DNA of 64,000 bases from Streptococcus mitis. Its GTDB lineage: Bacteria > Bacillota > Bacilli > Lactobacillales > Streptococcaceae. The stretch spans positions 415 to 64,414 of the forward strand of contig NZ_RJOB01000001.1 in the NCBI RefSeq assembly GCF_003943935.1, read 5' to 3'. Position 1 is the first letter of the stretch, and each line of letters starts with the position of its first letter. The translations under genes were made by a program, and so were the position numbers. Of this stretch, positions 37,329 through 46,736 are shown one piece after another. The notes below the pieces were generated by a model, which did not search any database, was not told the origin of the DNA, and was given only the letters and a program-made list of their open reading frames with translations.

Positions 37329-38333
37329 CTACTCTCTTACTTTTACGACTTTTTTGCCTCGACTGTGTCCCATTTTCAGACTACGATAGGCTTCTCTAAC
37401 TGACTTTAGAGAAAAGTCATACACTTGATCAATTTTCAGCTGAACCTTCCCGTCTGAGACCATTTCAGCTACAGTGCTAAAATCATTATATGTGGAATGT
37501 CTCGGACCAGTAAACTGAGCACCTTTTATCATAACATAGGGCGAAGGTACTAATGTCCCAATAGCTGTCCCCTTCAAGCCTAAACTAAAAGCCAATCTAA
37601 CATAATCAGATCCATAACAATCCAAAAATTTTGTAATAGGCGTTGGACTAGCTGATAGAAGAGCCTTCTTGATATTCTCTTCGTAACTTACTGGTATGGC
37701 ACCTAAAGACTTCAGATACTCTGCATTTTTCTTACTTGCTATTCCAATCACTGTCGCCCCCTTAGCAACTGCATACTGTACTGCAATACTTCCAATACCT
37801 CCTGCTGCAGCTGAAATAACAACAGTATCTCTTGAATTTAAACCGATTCTTCTAAAAGCCCCACCCACAGTTAGAGCAGCTACTCCCATAGTAGCTGCGT
37901 GAGTCATGTCGATCATCTCTGGTTTCAATACAATTTCTGATTCATTGACACAAATTTCTATTGCTAAAGCTCCCCTCTTAGTTCCCAAACCAGGATCGCT
38001 AATCATTGTTCCAAACACCTTATCTCCTACTGAAAACCTAGTTACTTCATTTCCAACTTCTGTAATAACTCCAGAAAAATCTCTCCCCACACCTCTTGGA
38101 AATAAAGATGATTTAGATTCAAACCAACGACTTGGTTTCCTTAATTTCGTTATAAAAGATAGAAATCGAAGGGGTTTCGCTCCCTCAAAAGTTTTATAAT
38201 CAATAGGATTTAAACCAACAGCATGAACTTCTACTCTCACTTGATTTACATCCAAGGCTTGAGAGTCGATCTTCACCCAATCCAAGACCTCTTCGTTACC
38301 GAAACGACTGTACTCTATTGCTTCAACAACCAT
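37329..38333 (-). CDS. Zinc-independent alcohol dehydrogenase/quinone oxidoreductase (MDR family)
   Basis: 334 residues with the MDR N-terminal GroES-like fold (RVEVHAVGLNPIDYK, GRDFSGVITEVG) and a Rossmann domain with the nucleotide motif SAAAGGIGSIAVQYAVAKGA (about 175-195). Structural zinc ligands are absent, which fits quinone/enone reductases. It probably reduces a toxic carbonyl or quinone, with its TetR partner sensing the compound. Not seen in this position in reference pneumococci as far as I recall. Confidence 0.87.
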   Translation of the reverse strand: MVVEAIEYSRFGNEEVLDWVKIDSQALDVNQVRVEVHAVGLNPIDYKTFEGAKPLRFLSFITKLRKPSRWFESKSSLFPRGVGRDFSGVITEVGNEVTRFSVGDKVFGTMISDPGLGTKRGALAIEICVNESEIVLKPEMIDMTHAATMGVAALTVGGAFRRIGLNSRDTVVISAAAGGIGSIAVQYAVAKGATVIGIASKKNAEYLKSLGAIPVSYEENIKKALLSASPTPITKFLDCYGSDYVRLAFSLGLKGTAIGTLVPSPYVMIKGAQFTGPRHSTYNDFSTVAEMVSDGKVQLKIDQVYDFSLKSVREAYRSLKMGHSRGKKVVKVRE

Positions 38334-38361
38334 TTTCTTTACTCCTTAATTTCACAAAAAT

Positions 38362-38375
38362 TGAGTGAACACTCA
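38362..38375. promoter_or_regulatory. TetR operator candidate
   Basis: TGAGTG-AA-CACTCA, perfect 6-bp arms, lying between the -10 and the start codon of the oxidoreductase gene. Confidence 0.7.
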
Positions 38376-38384
38376 TTTTTATAA

Positions 38385-38413
38385 ATTATACTCTTAATTT
38401 GTAAAAAAATCAA
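38385..38413 (-). promoter_or_regulatory. Promoter of the oxidoreductase-TetR operon
   Basis: Minus-strand TTGATT (38408-38413), 17-bp spacer, TATAAT (38385-38390). Confidence 0.7.
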
Positions 38414-38543
38414 TATTATCGTTTGATAACGATTTATGACATGATACAAATATCCATCATTTTGGTTTACCAATATGATTCTTTCAATCTAACTCTCCTC
38501 ACTTTTAAAGATTCCTTTCCCTTTTTTGCCCCTTCTAGAACAA

Positions 38544-38581
38544 AAAGAAAAACCGCTACTCCTAAGAATAGCGGTTTAATC
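38544..38581 (-). terminator. Intrinsic terminator of rplJ-rplL
   Basis: Minus-strand stem AAACCGCTA / TAGCGGTTT with a 10-base loop, followed by TTCTTTTTG. Confidence 0.85.
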
Positions 38582-38612
38582 ATGTTTTTAAGCTACTAAT
38601 GTAGTTGCTCTA

Positions 38613-38981
38613 TTATTTAAGAGTAACTGAAGCTCCAGCTTCTTCCAATTTAGCTTTGATTTCTTCAGCTTCTGCAGTTGCAACGCCTTCTTTAACAAGT
38701 GCTGGTGCACCGTCAACAAGTTCTTTAGCTTCTTTAAGACCAAGACCAGTGATTTCACGTACAACTTTGATAACGCCAACTTTTTTGTCGCCTGCAGATG
38801 TCAATTCAACGTCGAATGAATCTTTAGCAGCACCAGCGTCAGCAGCACCAGCTGCAGCAACAGCTACAGGAGCAGCTGCAGTTACACCAAATTCTTCTTC
38901 GATAGCTTTTACAAGGTCGTTCAATTCAAGGATTGAAGCTTCTTTAATTTCAGCAATAATGTTTTCAATGTTCAATGCCAT
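38613..38981 (-). CDS. rplL: 50S ribosomal protein L7/L12
   Basis: 122 residues with the N-terminal dimerisation helix, the Ala-rich hinge ([20 protein letters not shown]) and the factor-binding C-terminal domain ([20 protein letters not shown]). GGAGGAAATAAC precedes the ATG at 38981. It follows rplJ by 73 bp. Confidence 0.98.
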   Translation of the reverse strand: MALNIENIIAEIKEASILELNDLVKAIEEEFGVTAAAPVAVAAAGAADAGAAKDSFDVELTSAGDKKVGVIKVVREITGLGLKEAKELVDGAPALVKEGVATAEAEEIKAKLEEAGASVTLK

Positions 38982-39054
38982 TGTTATTTCCTCCAAATAT
39001 GTTTTTAAATTTATAATATTCTTTTGTAGCTAGGCTACGCTGCGTAGCTTAAGA

Positions 39055-39555
39055 TTAAGCTGCGTCTTCTTTGTTGTCTGCAACCGCTTTGACTGCAAGA
39101 GCAACGTTGCGCACTGGCGCTTGAAGTACAGAAAGGAGCATAGAAAGAAGTCCTTCGCGGTTTGGAAGAGTTGCAAGAGCAAGAATCTCTTCTTTAGATG
39201 CGACAGCGCCTTCGATTGCACCACCTTTGATTTCAAGTGCTTCAGCGTTTTTAGAAAAATCGTTCAAGATTTTCGCTGGTGCGATAACATCTTCGTTAGA
39301 AAATGCTACTGCAGATGGTCCAACAAATACTGATGCAAGTTCTTCAAGACCAGCTTTTTCAGCTGCACGACGTAAGATTGAGTTTTTAATAACTTTATAC
39401 TCAACTTCGCTTCCACGAAGCTCACGACGAAGAACTGTATCTTGCTCAACTGTCAAACCACGAGCGTCAACAACAACGATAGATGCAGCAGCTTTCATTT
39501 TTTCAGCTACTACGTCAACTAGTTCCGCTTTTTTAGCAATAATTGCTTCACTCAT
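39055..39555 (-). CDS. rplJ: 50S ribosomal protein L10
   Basis: 166 residues with the L10 core ([37 protein letters not shown]) and a C-terminal helix that binds L12 dimers. The start [11 protein letters not shown] at 39555 is preceded by CGGAGGTGAAC. Translation is autoregulated through the L10 leader just upstream. Confidence 0.98.
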   Translation of the reverse strand: MSEAIIAKKAELVDVVAEKMKAAASIVVVDARGLTVEQDTVLRRELRGSEVEYKVIKNSILRRAAEKAGLEELASVFVGPSAVAFSNEDVIAPAKILNDFSKNAEALEIKGGAIEGAVASKEEILALATLPNREGLLSMLLSVLQAPVRNVALAVKAVADNKEDAA

Positions 39556-39579
39556 TAGTGTGTTCACCTCCGTTATTAT

Positions 39580-39735
39580 TTTGCTTGGGGAATTTTTCCA
39601 AAAGAAAAACGCGCCCAAACCTAGACACGAAAGTACAATACGCTTCTTTTTACATGATACGTTTTGTCCTCGGTAGGATACTTATGAGTCGAGCTCCCCT
39701 ACTGTCTTAGGCAGTTTTTTCAAACCGTATATAAG
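39580..39735 (-). ncRNA. L10 leader (autoregulatory mRNA element of rplJ-rplL)
   Basis: The minus-strand leader contains AGACAGTAGGGGAGC and CCTACCGAGGACAAAACG, the conserved kink-turn and binding core to which the L10(L12)4 complex attaches in Firmicutes. It lies between the promoter and the rplJ ribosome site. Confidence 0.8.
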
Positions 39736-39762
39736 TATAGCATAGTTAAAAAAAGAATGCAA
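39734..39762 (-). promoter_or_regulatory. Promoter of rplJ-rplL
   Basis: Minus-strand TTGCAT (39757-39762), 17-bp spacer, TATACT (39734-39739). Confidence 0.7.
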
Positions 39763-39804
39763 GATTTTTGCAAACTTTTTTTAAAATTTTTCGTGATTTT
39801 TCTT

Positions 39805-41064
39805 TTAAAGTTCTACTGTCAGTACTTGACCTTGCTTAACAACTTGTTCTCCGGCAATATAGACATCATCAACATCACCGGCTTTGACTGCATAGACAAG
39901 GTGAGAAAGCATATTTTCCCGGGGTTGGAGATGGATTTTCCCTTGTGGTTGAATGACTAGGAAATCAGCCTGCTTGCCAACTTCTAGACTACCAATCTCT
40001 TCATCCATTCCCAACACCTTAGCTCCTTCGATTGTCAGAGCCTTGAGAACTGTTTCGATAGGAAATTGGCTGGCATCTCCACTTTTCATCTTCTGAAGAA
40101 GGGCTGCAGTCCTTCCTTCCTCAAACATATCTAGATTGTTATTGGAAGCAACCGAGTCTGTCGCAATTCCGACTGCTACTCCTGCTTTTTGCAGTTGAAT
40201 GATAGGAGCGATTCCTGAGGCCAGTTTGAGGTTACTGATAGGATTGTGGGCGATAGCCACTTGAGAGGTTGCCAAACGTTCAATTTCTCTCTCGTTTAAT
40301 TCGACCCCGTGAGCAAAGACAGACGGATGATCTAAGTAACCCAATTCTTCTAGAAAGGCGAGGGGGCGTTTGCCGTAGCATTTCAGGAGAATTCCTGACT
40401 CCTCCTTGGTCTCCGCCACATGGATATGGATGGGAATGTCAAATTCTTTTGCCATATCCAGGCTTCTCTCCAGCAAGTCTCTACTACAGCTGTAGGGAGA
40501 ATGTGGTGCCACCATCACCTTGAAATTTGGATTTTCATATCCTAAGATTTCCTCTATGATGTCTCGTGTTCTGCTTATAGTATCAGCAGTCGTTTCTGTC
40601 TCTGAAGAAAAGAGAGTCGGTGAGAAATAAGAACGCATCTTAGAAGCTTTCACTGCCTGATAAATTCTCTCAATATCCACACCATTGGGATTGTACATAT
40701 CATTAAAGGTTGTTGTTCCTGACTGGAGCATCTCTGTTAGAGCTTCTTTGACCGCCTTGGTAGTCATGTCGGGAGTAAACTCAGCTTCTGCTGGCCATAT
40801 ATAGTCATTGAGCCATTCATGAAGATTGCTATCATCTCGAATCCCTCTCAGACCTGTCATAGCAGAATGGGTATGGCAATTGACCAAACCAGGCATGATC
40901 CAGGCCCCTTGATAATCTATAATCTGCTCAGCTTGCTCTAAAATTTCTGGCTTCTCTTGACCGACATAGACGATTTGAGAATCCTTAACGGCTAAGTTTC
41001 CATTCAAATAAACATGGAAATCTTGGTCACAAGTCACGATATTTACATGCTGATAGACTTTCAT
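39805..41064 (-). CDS. Amidohydrolase, 5-methylthioadenosine/S-adenosylhomocysteine deaminase type
   Basis: A 419-residue TIM-barrel metal enzyme. Metal ligands lie in VNCHTHSAMTGL (about 63-74), HIHVAETKEE (about 217), AHGVELNERE and IATDSVASNN (catalytic Asp, about 304). The family (MtaD, TrzA, Atz) deaminates MTA/SAH or related rings. The exact substrate is not certain. Monocistronic. Confidence 0.85.
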   Translation of the reverse strand: MKVYQHVNIVTCDQDFHVYLNGNLAVKDSQIVYVGQEKPEILEQAEQIIDYQGAWIMPGLVNCHTHSAMTGLRGIRDDSNLHEWLNDYIWPAEAEFTPDMTTKAVKEALTEMLQSGTTTFNDMYNPNGVDIERIYQAVKASKMRSYFSPTLFSSETETTADTISRTRDIIEEILGYENPNFKVMVAPHSPYSCSRDLLERSLDMAKEFDIPIHIHVAETKEESGILLKCYGKRPLAFLEELGYLDHPSVFAHGVELNEREIERLATSQVAIAHNPISNLKLASGIAPIIQLQKAGVAVGIATDSVASNNNLDMFEEGRTAALLQKMKSGDASQFPIETVLKALTIEGAKVLGMDEEIGSLEVGKQADFLVIQPQGKIHLQPRENMLSHLVYAVKAGDVDDVYIAGEQVVKQGQVLTVEL

Positions 41065-41119
41065 TCTAGGCTCCTTTTCTATAAGACAATTTACAGTGAA
41101 TAATTTTTCTAGCTATTGT

Positions 41120-41153
41120 AACAAAAAAGTCACCCGAAGGCAACTTTTTTCGT
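41120..41153 (-). terminator. Intrinsic terminator of the ABC exporter operon
   Basis: Minus-strand stem AAAAAAGTTGCC / GGTGACTTTTTT with a TTCG tetraloop. Confidence 0.85.
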
Positions 41154-41178
41154 CTATAAAATTTCAAAAGAGAAAGGC

Positions 41179-42927
41179 TTATTCTGAGCTAAAAGCTGCA
41201 GCTTGCTGCATTTGGTAATACTTGCCTTTTCTAGCCATGAGGTCATGATGGTTACCATATTCCACGATGTCGCCATCCACCAAGACAAGAATCAAATCCG
41301 CATCTTGAATGGTTGACAAGCGGTGGGCAATGATAAAACTTGTGCGCCCCTTCATGAGTTTAGCAAAGGCATCCTGTACCAGCACTTCTGTCCGCGTATC
41401 GATGGAGGACGTCGCCTCGTCTAAGATAAGAATCTTAGGGATAGCTAGAAAGACTCGGGCGATGGTCAAGAGCTGGGCCTGACCGACAGAGAGAGATTCT
41501 CCTGCATTTTCCAACTTAGTATCGTATCCTTGTGGCAACTGTTGGATGAAAAAGTCTGCATTGGCTGCTTTGGCAGCAGCAATCACTTGCTCCCGACTGG
41601 CTTCAGGATTTCCAAAGGCAATATTGTCATGAATAGTTCCTTGCTTGAGCCATGTTTCTTGGAGTACCATCCCAAACTGCTGTCTCAATGATGCTCGGGT
41701 ATAATCATAAATAGATTGCCCATCTAACAAGATATCTCCCGAGTTAATAGGATAGAAACGCATAAGAAGATTGATAAGAGTTGATTTTCCAGCACCTGTC
41801 GGACCAACAATGGCCACCTTACTACCAGCTGGAATGTCAATAGACAAATCCCTAATCAAGATTTTTTCAGGATGGTAGCCAAAAGAGACCTGTTTAAAGG
41901 AAATGGCTCCCTTAACTTGGTCACTGGTCAAGACTTCCTTGCCTGTTTCAGCTACCTCAGAGCTTTCTAAGATCGCATAGACGCGCTCTGCGCAAGCCAG
42001 AGCGCTTTGTAACTCAGCTAGAACTGAAGAAATATCGTTAAAGGGCTTGGTGTATTGCTGAACATAGTTCAAAAAGGTCACTAAACGACCGATGGTCAAG
42101 GTTGAACCCATCATGATACGATAAGCTCCTACTCCAGCAAGAAGAGCGTAAATGAGAGCATTGATAAAGCGGGTCGAAGGATTAACCGTTGAAGAATAAA
42201 AAATGGCCGACTGAGAATAGCCTGCGTAGTTGCCATTCGCCTCGTGCAGTCTTTTGATAAACTCTGCCTGAGCATTAAAGGACTGGATAATGGTCTGCTG
42301 GCTAAGCGATTCTTCAATCAACTGAGTCTGAATCCCCCTAGTCTCTGTCTGCTTCTGAAAGAGATGGTAGGATTTCTTGGCAATGAAGCGTGAAATCACC
42401 ATGGACAGTGGCGTCAACAGCAAAACCAAGAGAGTCATAAGGAGATGAATTTGAAGCATGGCTAGAATACTAACCAAAATCATCAAAACACCAATGAAAA
42501 ATTGGTTAAAAATCATGGTCAAGCCGGCTGCTAACTGTTCTATGTCCGTGGTTACACGACTGACCATTTCTCCACTGCCTTGCCGATCCACAAAAGTAAT
42601 CGGTAAACGATGAAGTTTATGAATGATTCGCTCTCGCAAGTCTCTGGTATAAGAGAAGATTAGACAATTATATAGAAGGGGATTGATCCATTGCACCAGT
42701 GTATTTCCTATGACTACCAAAATCATCTGGATGAAAATCTGCCAAAAAACTGGTGAAGAACCAGCCACTAGGGCCTGGTCGATGACCTGCCCAATCAGAA
42801 TAGGTAGGTAGATCGATAAGCCAACTTGGACAATAGTTCCTAGAAAGGCTAGGAAAAGGAGGAAGGGATGGCTTGCAAGGTCTTTAGCCAAACGTGTGAG
42901 CGTCTGATTTGCAGTTTGTCGTTTCAT
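41179..42927 (-). CDS. ABC exporter half-transporter (heterodimer subunit B)
   Basis: 582 residues: six TM helices (about 20-320) then an ABC domain with Walker A GPTGAGKST, signature LSVGQAQLLTIARVF (LSVGQ instead of LSGGQ), Walker B ILILDEATSSID and His-loop IIAHRLST. The start is MKRQTANQTL at 42927 with AAGGAGGG upstream, 1 bp after the partner's stop. With the next gene it forms a heterodimeric multidrug- or lipid-type exporter. The substrate is unknown. Confidence 0.92.
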   Translation of the reverse strand: MKRQTANQTLTRLAKDLASHPFLLFLAFLGTIVQVGLSIYLPILIGQVIDQALVAGSSPVFWQIFIQMILVVIGNTLVQWINPLLYNCLIFSYTRDLRERIIHKLHRLPITFVDRQGSGEMVSRVTTDIEQLAAGLTMIFNQFFIGVLMILVSILAMLQIHLLMTLLVLLLTPLSMVISRFIAKKSYHLFQKQTETRGIQTQLIEESLSQQTIIQSFNAQAEFIKRLHEANGNYAGYSQSAIFYSSTVNPSTRFINALIYALLAGVGAYRIMMGSTLTIGRLVTFLNYVQQYTKPFNDISSVLAELQSALACAERVYAILESSEVAETGKEVLTSDQVKGAISFKQVSFGYHPEKILIRDLSIDIPAGSKVAIVGPTGAGKSTLINLLMRFYPINSGDILLDGQSIYDYTRASLRQQFGMVLQETWLKQGTIHDNIAFGNPEASREQVIAAAKAANADFFIQQLPQGYDTKLENAGESLSVGQAQLLTIARVFLAIPKILILDEATSSIDTRTEVLVQDAFAKLMKGRTSFIIAHRLSTIQDADLILVLVDGDIVEYGNHHDLMARKGKYYQMQQAAAFSSE

Positions 42928-42928
42928 G

Positions 42929-44653
42929 CTAGCCCTCCTTTCCATGTTGGGATGCATTGATTTCACGATAGACTTGACTGGTCTTCATCAAATCCTCGTG
43001 CTTGCCGATAGCTAGGAGCTCACCTTTTTCCAAGAGGAGAATCTGGTCAGCCATCTGAAGTGTAGATGTTCGTTGAGAAATCAGGATTAAACTTGTATTT
43101 GGCAAATTTTCTCGAATAGCTTTCAAGAGCTTGGACTCGGTGATGGTGTCGAGGGCCGAGGTCGCATCATCTAGGATAAGGAACGGAGCTTGGCGCAAGA
43201 CTGCACGTGCGATAGACAGCCTTTGTTTTTGTCCACCTGAGAAATTTCGACCTCCTGCCTCAACAGTGGCATCCAAGAGACCTTCCTTTTCACTGACAAA
43301 ATCCTTAGCTTGCGCGATTTCCAAGGCCTGCCAGAGTTCTTGATCAGTCACTCCTTGATTTAAACCCAAAGTCAAGTTGGAACGAATAGTTCCCTTAAAG
43401 AGTTCGACCTTTTGGGGCACATAGGCAATCCAAGACCGCCACTGCTCAAGATTAAGAGGACTACGTCCATTTCGATAAAGGTCAATGCTTCCCTTGTCTG
43501 CTGGGTAAAGTCCAAGTAAGACTTGCACCAAGCTTGATTTACCAGAACCCGTCCCCCCAATGATGCCAAGGATTTGCCCTTGCTTCATATCAAAAGAAAT
43601 GTCTCTCAGAGAAGGCTGGCCCGCATCTGGATAGGTAAAGGTCAGTTCTTGGACTTGTAAAACCTCCTCGCTGGTAGCTTGCTTTTGTTCTAACTCTGAA
43701 TGGATATCTTCTGGCTCTTCATCAAAGACTTCCTTGATTCGCTTGGCTGAAATATAGGACTGGTTGAGGGAATTTATCAGCATGGCGAGCTTGACCAATT
43801 CCACTAAAATCTGCAAGAGGTAGTTGATAAGGGCAATTAGGGCACCTTGACTGAGTAAACCTCCTTGAATAGAAATATAGCCCTGCCAGATGATGACGAG
43901 AAGAGTTCCATTAACAATTAGATAAGTCAGAGGGGTTAATAAACTAGACCAGAAGCCTGTCTTTTCTTGTAATTTGGTATAAACTTGATTAAGGGTTTGA
44001 AAAATCTGTAACTCTCGTTTTTCTTGTCCAAAGGCACGGATAACTCGCATCCCTTGTAATTGCTGGCGTGTTTCCTGAACCAGCTGGTCCGTTTTCTTTC
44101 TGAGACTACTGTAGAGAGGATTGACCAGTCGAGAGAGGCCTACAATGACGATTGTCAAAATCACAACCATGACTAAGAACCAGAAAGTCAGCTCAACTGA
44201 GATTCGATAGGCCATAAAAATGGCTCCAAAAACGATAATAGGTGCTCGCAAAAAGAGGCGTAGGAATTGATTGATACCAGTCTGAATCTGATAGGTGTCC
44301 GAAGTCAAGCGAGTCACCAAGCTAGAAGTTGTCAGACGGTCTCTGCTGTTCTTGGGTAAGGAAAGAATATGACGATAAAGGTCGTCTGTCAATTCTTTGG
44401 CAAACCCAACCGCAGCCTTGGCAGAGTAAAACTGGGCTACCAAGGCCACCAAAACGCCAATGACTGCAAAGATAAGGAGCAGGCCAATCTGCATCCAGAG
44501 GTGTCCTTGATCTCTCTGAGGCAAGGATTGGTCAACAATCCCCGCAATCACCATGGGAACCAGGAGCTCAAAAACAGCTTCTAGTAGCTTGAACAAGGGT
44601 GCTAAAATCGATTCTTTGATGTAGGGTTTAAAGTATGATAATAAGTTTTTCAT
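42929..44653 (-). CDS. ABC exporter half-transporter (heterodimer subunit A)
   Basis: 574 residues: six TM helices (about 15-300), Walker A GGTGSGKSS, signature FSGGQKQRLSIARAVL, and Walker B FLILDDATSALD, where Asp replaces the catalytic Glu. The switch His is replaced by Gln (LISQRTST). This is therefore the degenerate-site subunit of a heterodimer, complementary to the downstream gene. Confidence 0.92.
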   Translation of the reverse strand: MKNLLSYFKPYIKESILAPLFKLLEAVFELLVPMVIAGIVDQSLPQRDQGHLWMQIGLLLIFAVIGVLVALVAQFYSAKAAVGFAKELTDDLYRHILSLPKNSRDRLTTSSLVTRLTSDTYQIQTGINQFLRLFLRAPIIVFGAIFMAYRISVELTFWFLVMVVILTIVIVGLSRLVNPLYSSLRKKTDQLVQETRQQLQGMRVIRAFGQEKRELQIFQTLNQVYTKLQEKTGFWSSLLTPLTYLIVNGTLLVIIWQGYISIQGGLLSQGALIALINYLLQILVELVKLAMLINSLNQSYISAKRIKEVFDEEPEDIHSELEQKQATSEEVLQVQELTFTYPDAGQPSLRDISFDMKQGQILGIIGGTGSGKSSLVQVLLGLYPADKGSIDLYRNGRSPLNLEQWRSWIAYVPQKVELFKGTIRSNLTLGLNQGVTDQELWQALEIAQAKDFVSEKEGLLDATVEAGGRNFSGGQKQRLSIARAVLRQAPFLILDDATSALDTITESKLLKAIRENLPNTSLILISQRTSTLQMADQILLLEKGELLAIGKHEDLMKTSQVYREINASQHGKEG

Positions 44654-44682
44654 AAATCCCTTCTATTCGTATTCTGGAAATG

Positions 44683-44704
44683 AAGAAAGTGGGGAGCTCC
44701 CACC
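44683..44704 (-). terminator. Intrinsic terminator of msrAB
   Basis: Minus-strand GTGGG-AGCT-CCCAC type stem followed by TTTCTTC. Confidence 0.55.
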
Positions 44705-44713
44705 CTCTCAATT

Positions 44714-45652
44714 TTATTTGTTTAAGTATGGCAATAGATAGCCATACCCTGCTTCGTCCATCTCATCCTTGGCCACAAAGCGTAAGGAGGCAGAATTGAT
44801 ACAGTAACGCAGGCTACCTAACTCCCGAGGTCCATCTGTGAAAACATGACCCAAGTGAGCATTTCCTGACCGAGAACGAACCTCAATTCGCTCCATTCCA
44901 TGGCTGAGATCCTTGTAGTAGTGAATCAATTCCTTGGAAATCGGACGGCTAAAACTTGGCCAACCACAACCTGAGGCAAACTTATCCTTAGCAAAGAAGA
45001 GTGGCTCACCCGTCGTAATGTCTACATAAATGCCCTCTTCAAAGGTTTGGTCATAGGCATTACTAAACGGCGCTTCTGTAGCAGCTTCTTGGGTAACACG
45101 ATAAGACTCTTCAGTTAAGCTTTTCTTCAACACTTCTTGACTAGGCTTTTCATAATTTGAGGAGTCAATCAATGGCTTCTCAGCATCGGTCACATCGATA
45201 TGACAGTAACCGGAAGGATTTTTCTTGAGATAGTCTTGGTGGTAGTCTTCAGCCAAAATGTAGTGTTGAAGTTTCTCCACTTCTACTGCAATCTTTCGAC
45301 CCAGCATACGCTCTTGCTCCTGCACCACTGTGTAGATAGTTGGCAAGTCTGCTTCATCCTGATAATAGATTCCCGTTCGATATTGGCGACCACGGTCATT
45401 CCCCTGCTGGTTAATAGACAAGGGGTCAATGACTCGGAAATAATAAAGTAAAATCTCTCTGAGTGACACTGTCTTCTCATCATAAATCACTTGAACCGTT
45501 TCTGCATGGTCTGTTTCCTTGAGCAGCTGGTAATTGGTCGTTTCAACTTGCCCATTAGCGTAGCCAACACTGGTTTCTAACACTCCAGAAATGCGTGAAA
45601 AATACTCCTCTAAGCCCCAAAAACAACCACCTGCTAGATAAATTTCTGCCAT
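44714..45652 (-). CDS. msrAB: Fused peptide methionine sulfoxide reductase MsrA-MsrB
   Basis: Repairs oxidised methionine in proteins. The N-terminal MsrA domain (about 1-155) has the catalytic Cys in [11 protein letters not shown] (Cys 10). The C-terminal MsrB domain (about 175-312) has [22 protein letters not shown] and the catalytic Cys in [11 protein letters not shown]. There is no signal peptide, so this is the cytoplasmic two-domain form, not the thioredoxin-linked surface form. Confidence 0.96.
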   Translation of the reverse strand: MAEIYLAGGCFWGLEEYFSRISGVLETSVGYANGQVETTNYQLLKETDHAETVQVIYDEKTVSLREILLYYFRVIDPLSINQQGNDRGRQYRTGIYYQDEADLPTIYTVVQEQERMLGRKIAVEVEKLQHYILAEDYHQDYLKKNPSGYCHIDVTDAEKPLIDSSNYEKPSQEVLKKSLTEESYRVTQEAATEAPFSNAYDQTFEEGIYVDITTGEPLFFAKDKFASGCGWPSFSRPISKELIHYYKDLSHGMERIEVRSRSGNAHLGHVFTDGPRELGSLRYCINSASLRFVAKDEMDEAGYGYLLPYLNK

Positions 45653-45683
45653 CTTTATTTCTCCTTTATCAAGTTTTTAACTA

Positions 45684-45798
45684 ATACTCTTCGAAAATCT
45701 CTTCCAACCACGTCACCTTACATCTGCAACCTCAAAACACTGTTTTGAGCAGCCTGCGGCTAGCTTCCTAGTTTGCTCTTTGATTTTCATTGAGTATA
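45684..45798. repeat. BOX element (short boxA, boxB, boxC)
   Basis: Begins ATACTCTTCGAAAATC, has ATCTGCAACCTCAAAACACTG (boxB; overlapping part) and GCGGCTAGCTTCCTAGTTTG (boxC) and ends TTTTCATTGAGTATA. The boxA core is shortened. Confidence 0.88.
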
Positions 45799-45807
45799 AA
45801 CTTCTTT

Positions 45808-45861
45808 TCAAAAAAAGGATAGGAAGCCCTCTGGTCAAGAGTTTCCCCATCCTATCTTCTA
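45808..45861 (-). terminator. Intrinsic terminator of hom-thrB
   Basis: Minus-strand GATAGGA / TCCTATC stem with inner pairing (CTCTTGACCAGAGG), followed by TTTTTTTG. Confidence 0.75.
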
Positions 45862-45865
45862 TTCT

Positions 45866-46735
45866 TTATTTTGCTTCGACACGGACACCTTGGGTATCAA
45901 CCTTCAAGTCATGCAGTTTGCCTTTGAAGGATTGCTTTTCCAATTCTGCTTTAATCGCCGGCATCTTGTCATGAGAGGCCAAGACCATCACTGTTGGTCC
46001 GGCACCAGAAAGGTAGGTTGCATAGGCACCATTTTCTTTGGCTACTTGCTTAATCGTCGCAAATTCTCTCACCAAGTCCTGACGATAGCGCTCGTGGAAG
46101 AGGTCTCCCTCGATTGCTTGCCCAGCTGTCACCATGTCTCCTGCCAACAAAGCAGCAACCGCCACATTGGCAATAGAACTGGCAGCAACAGCTTCTTTGT
46201 AGGACAATTTTTTAGGCAAGACACCGCGGCTATCGCGAGTGCGTAATTCATAGTTAGGAATGTAAGCTAGAAAATCACATTCTGGGAAGTCTGCCACAAT
46301 CGCAGAGACTTGACCTTCAACGGAACTTGCAATAACGAGATTACCATAAATGGCTGGAGCCACATTGTCTGGATGCCCTTCAATCTTAGTCGCCAACTGC
46401 AACTTTTCATGGTCTGACAAGTTGAGCTTGCCTAATTGGTTGGCTAGTTCAATCCCAGCTACAATAACAGAACTAGAAGAACCCAAACCACGCGCCAAGG
46501 GAACATCACTGGTCATTTTCAAGCGTCTAGGTTTCAAATCTGGTACAATCTGCAGGGCAATTTTGAGCAAGAGATTACGCTCGTCATGTGGAATCCATTT
46601 GCCAATCTGGTGTTCAATCAGCCACTCATCTCGTTCTTCACAGACCTCAATTTGAAGATACTTGGTTACAGCTACACCGACCGAGTCAAAACCTGGCCCG
46701 ATATTGGCACTGGTTGCAGGTACGATAATCTTCAT
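45866..46735 (-). CDS. thrB: Homoserine kinase
   Basis: A GHMP-family kinase that phosphorylates homoserine on the way to threonine. The 289 residues have the N-terminal [15 protein letters not shown] loop [11 protein letters not shown] (about 82-92) and C-terminal [10 protein letters not shown]. It starts 1 bp after hom. Confidence 0.97.
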   Translation of the reverse strand: MKIIVPATSANIGPGFDSVGVAVTKYLQIEVCEERDEWLIEHQIGKWIPHDERNLLLKIALQIVPDLKPRRLKMTSDVPLARGLGSSSSVIVAGIELANQLGKLNLSDHEKLQLATKIEGHPDNVAPAIYGNLVIASSVEGQVSAIVADFPECDFLAYIPNYELRTRDSRGVLPKKLSYKEAVAASSIANVAVAALLAGDMVTAGQAIEGDLFHERYRQDLVREFATIKQVAKENGAYATYLSGAGPTVMVLASHDKMPAIKAELEKQSFKGKLHDLKVDTQGVRVEAK

Positions 46736-46736
46736 C

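Noticed and set aside
38605..39676. Long plus-strand frames opposite rplL and rplJ
   Set aside because: Antisense shadows of strongly biased ribosomal protein codons.
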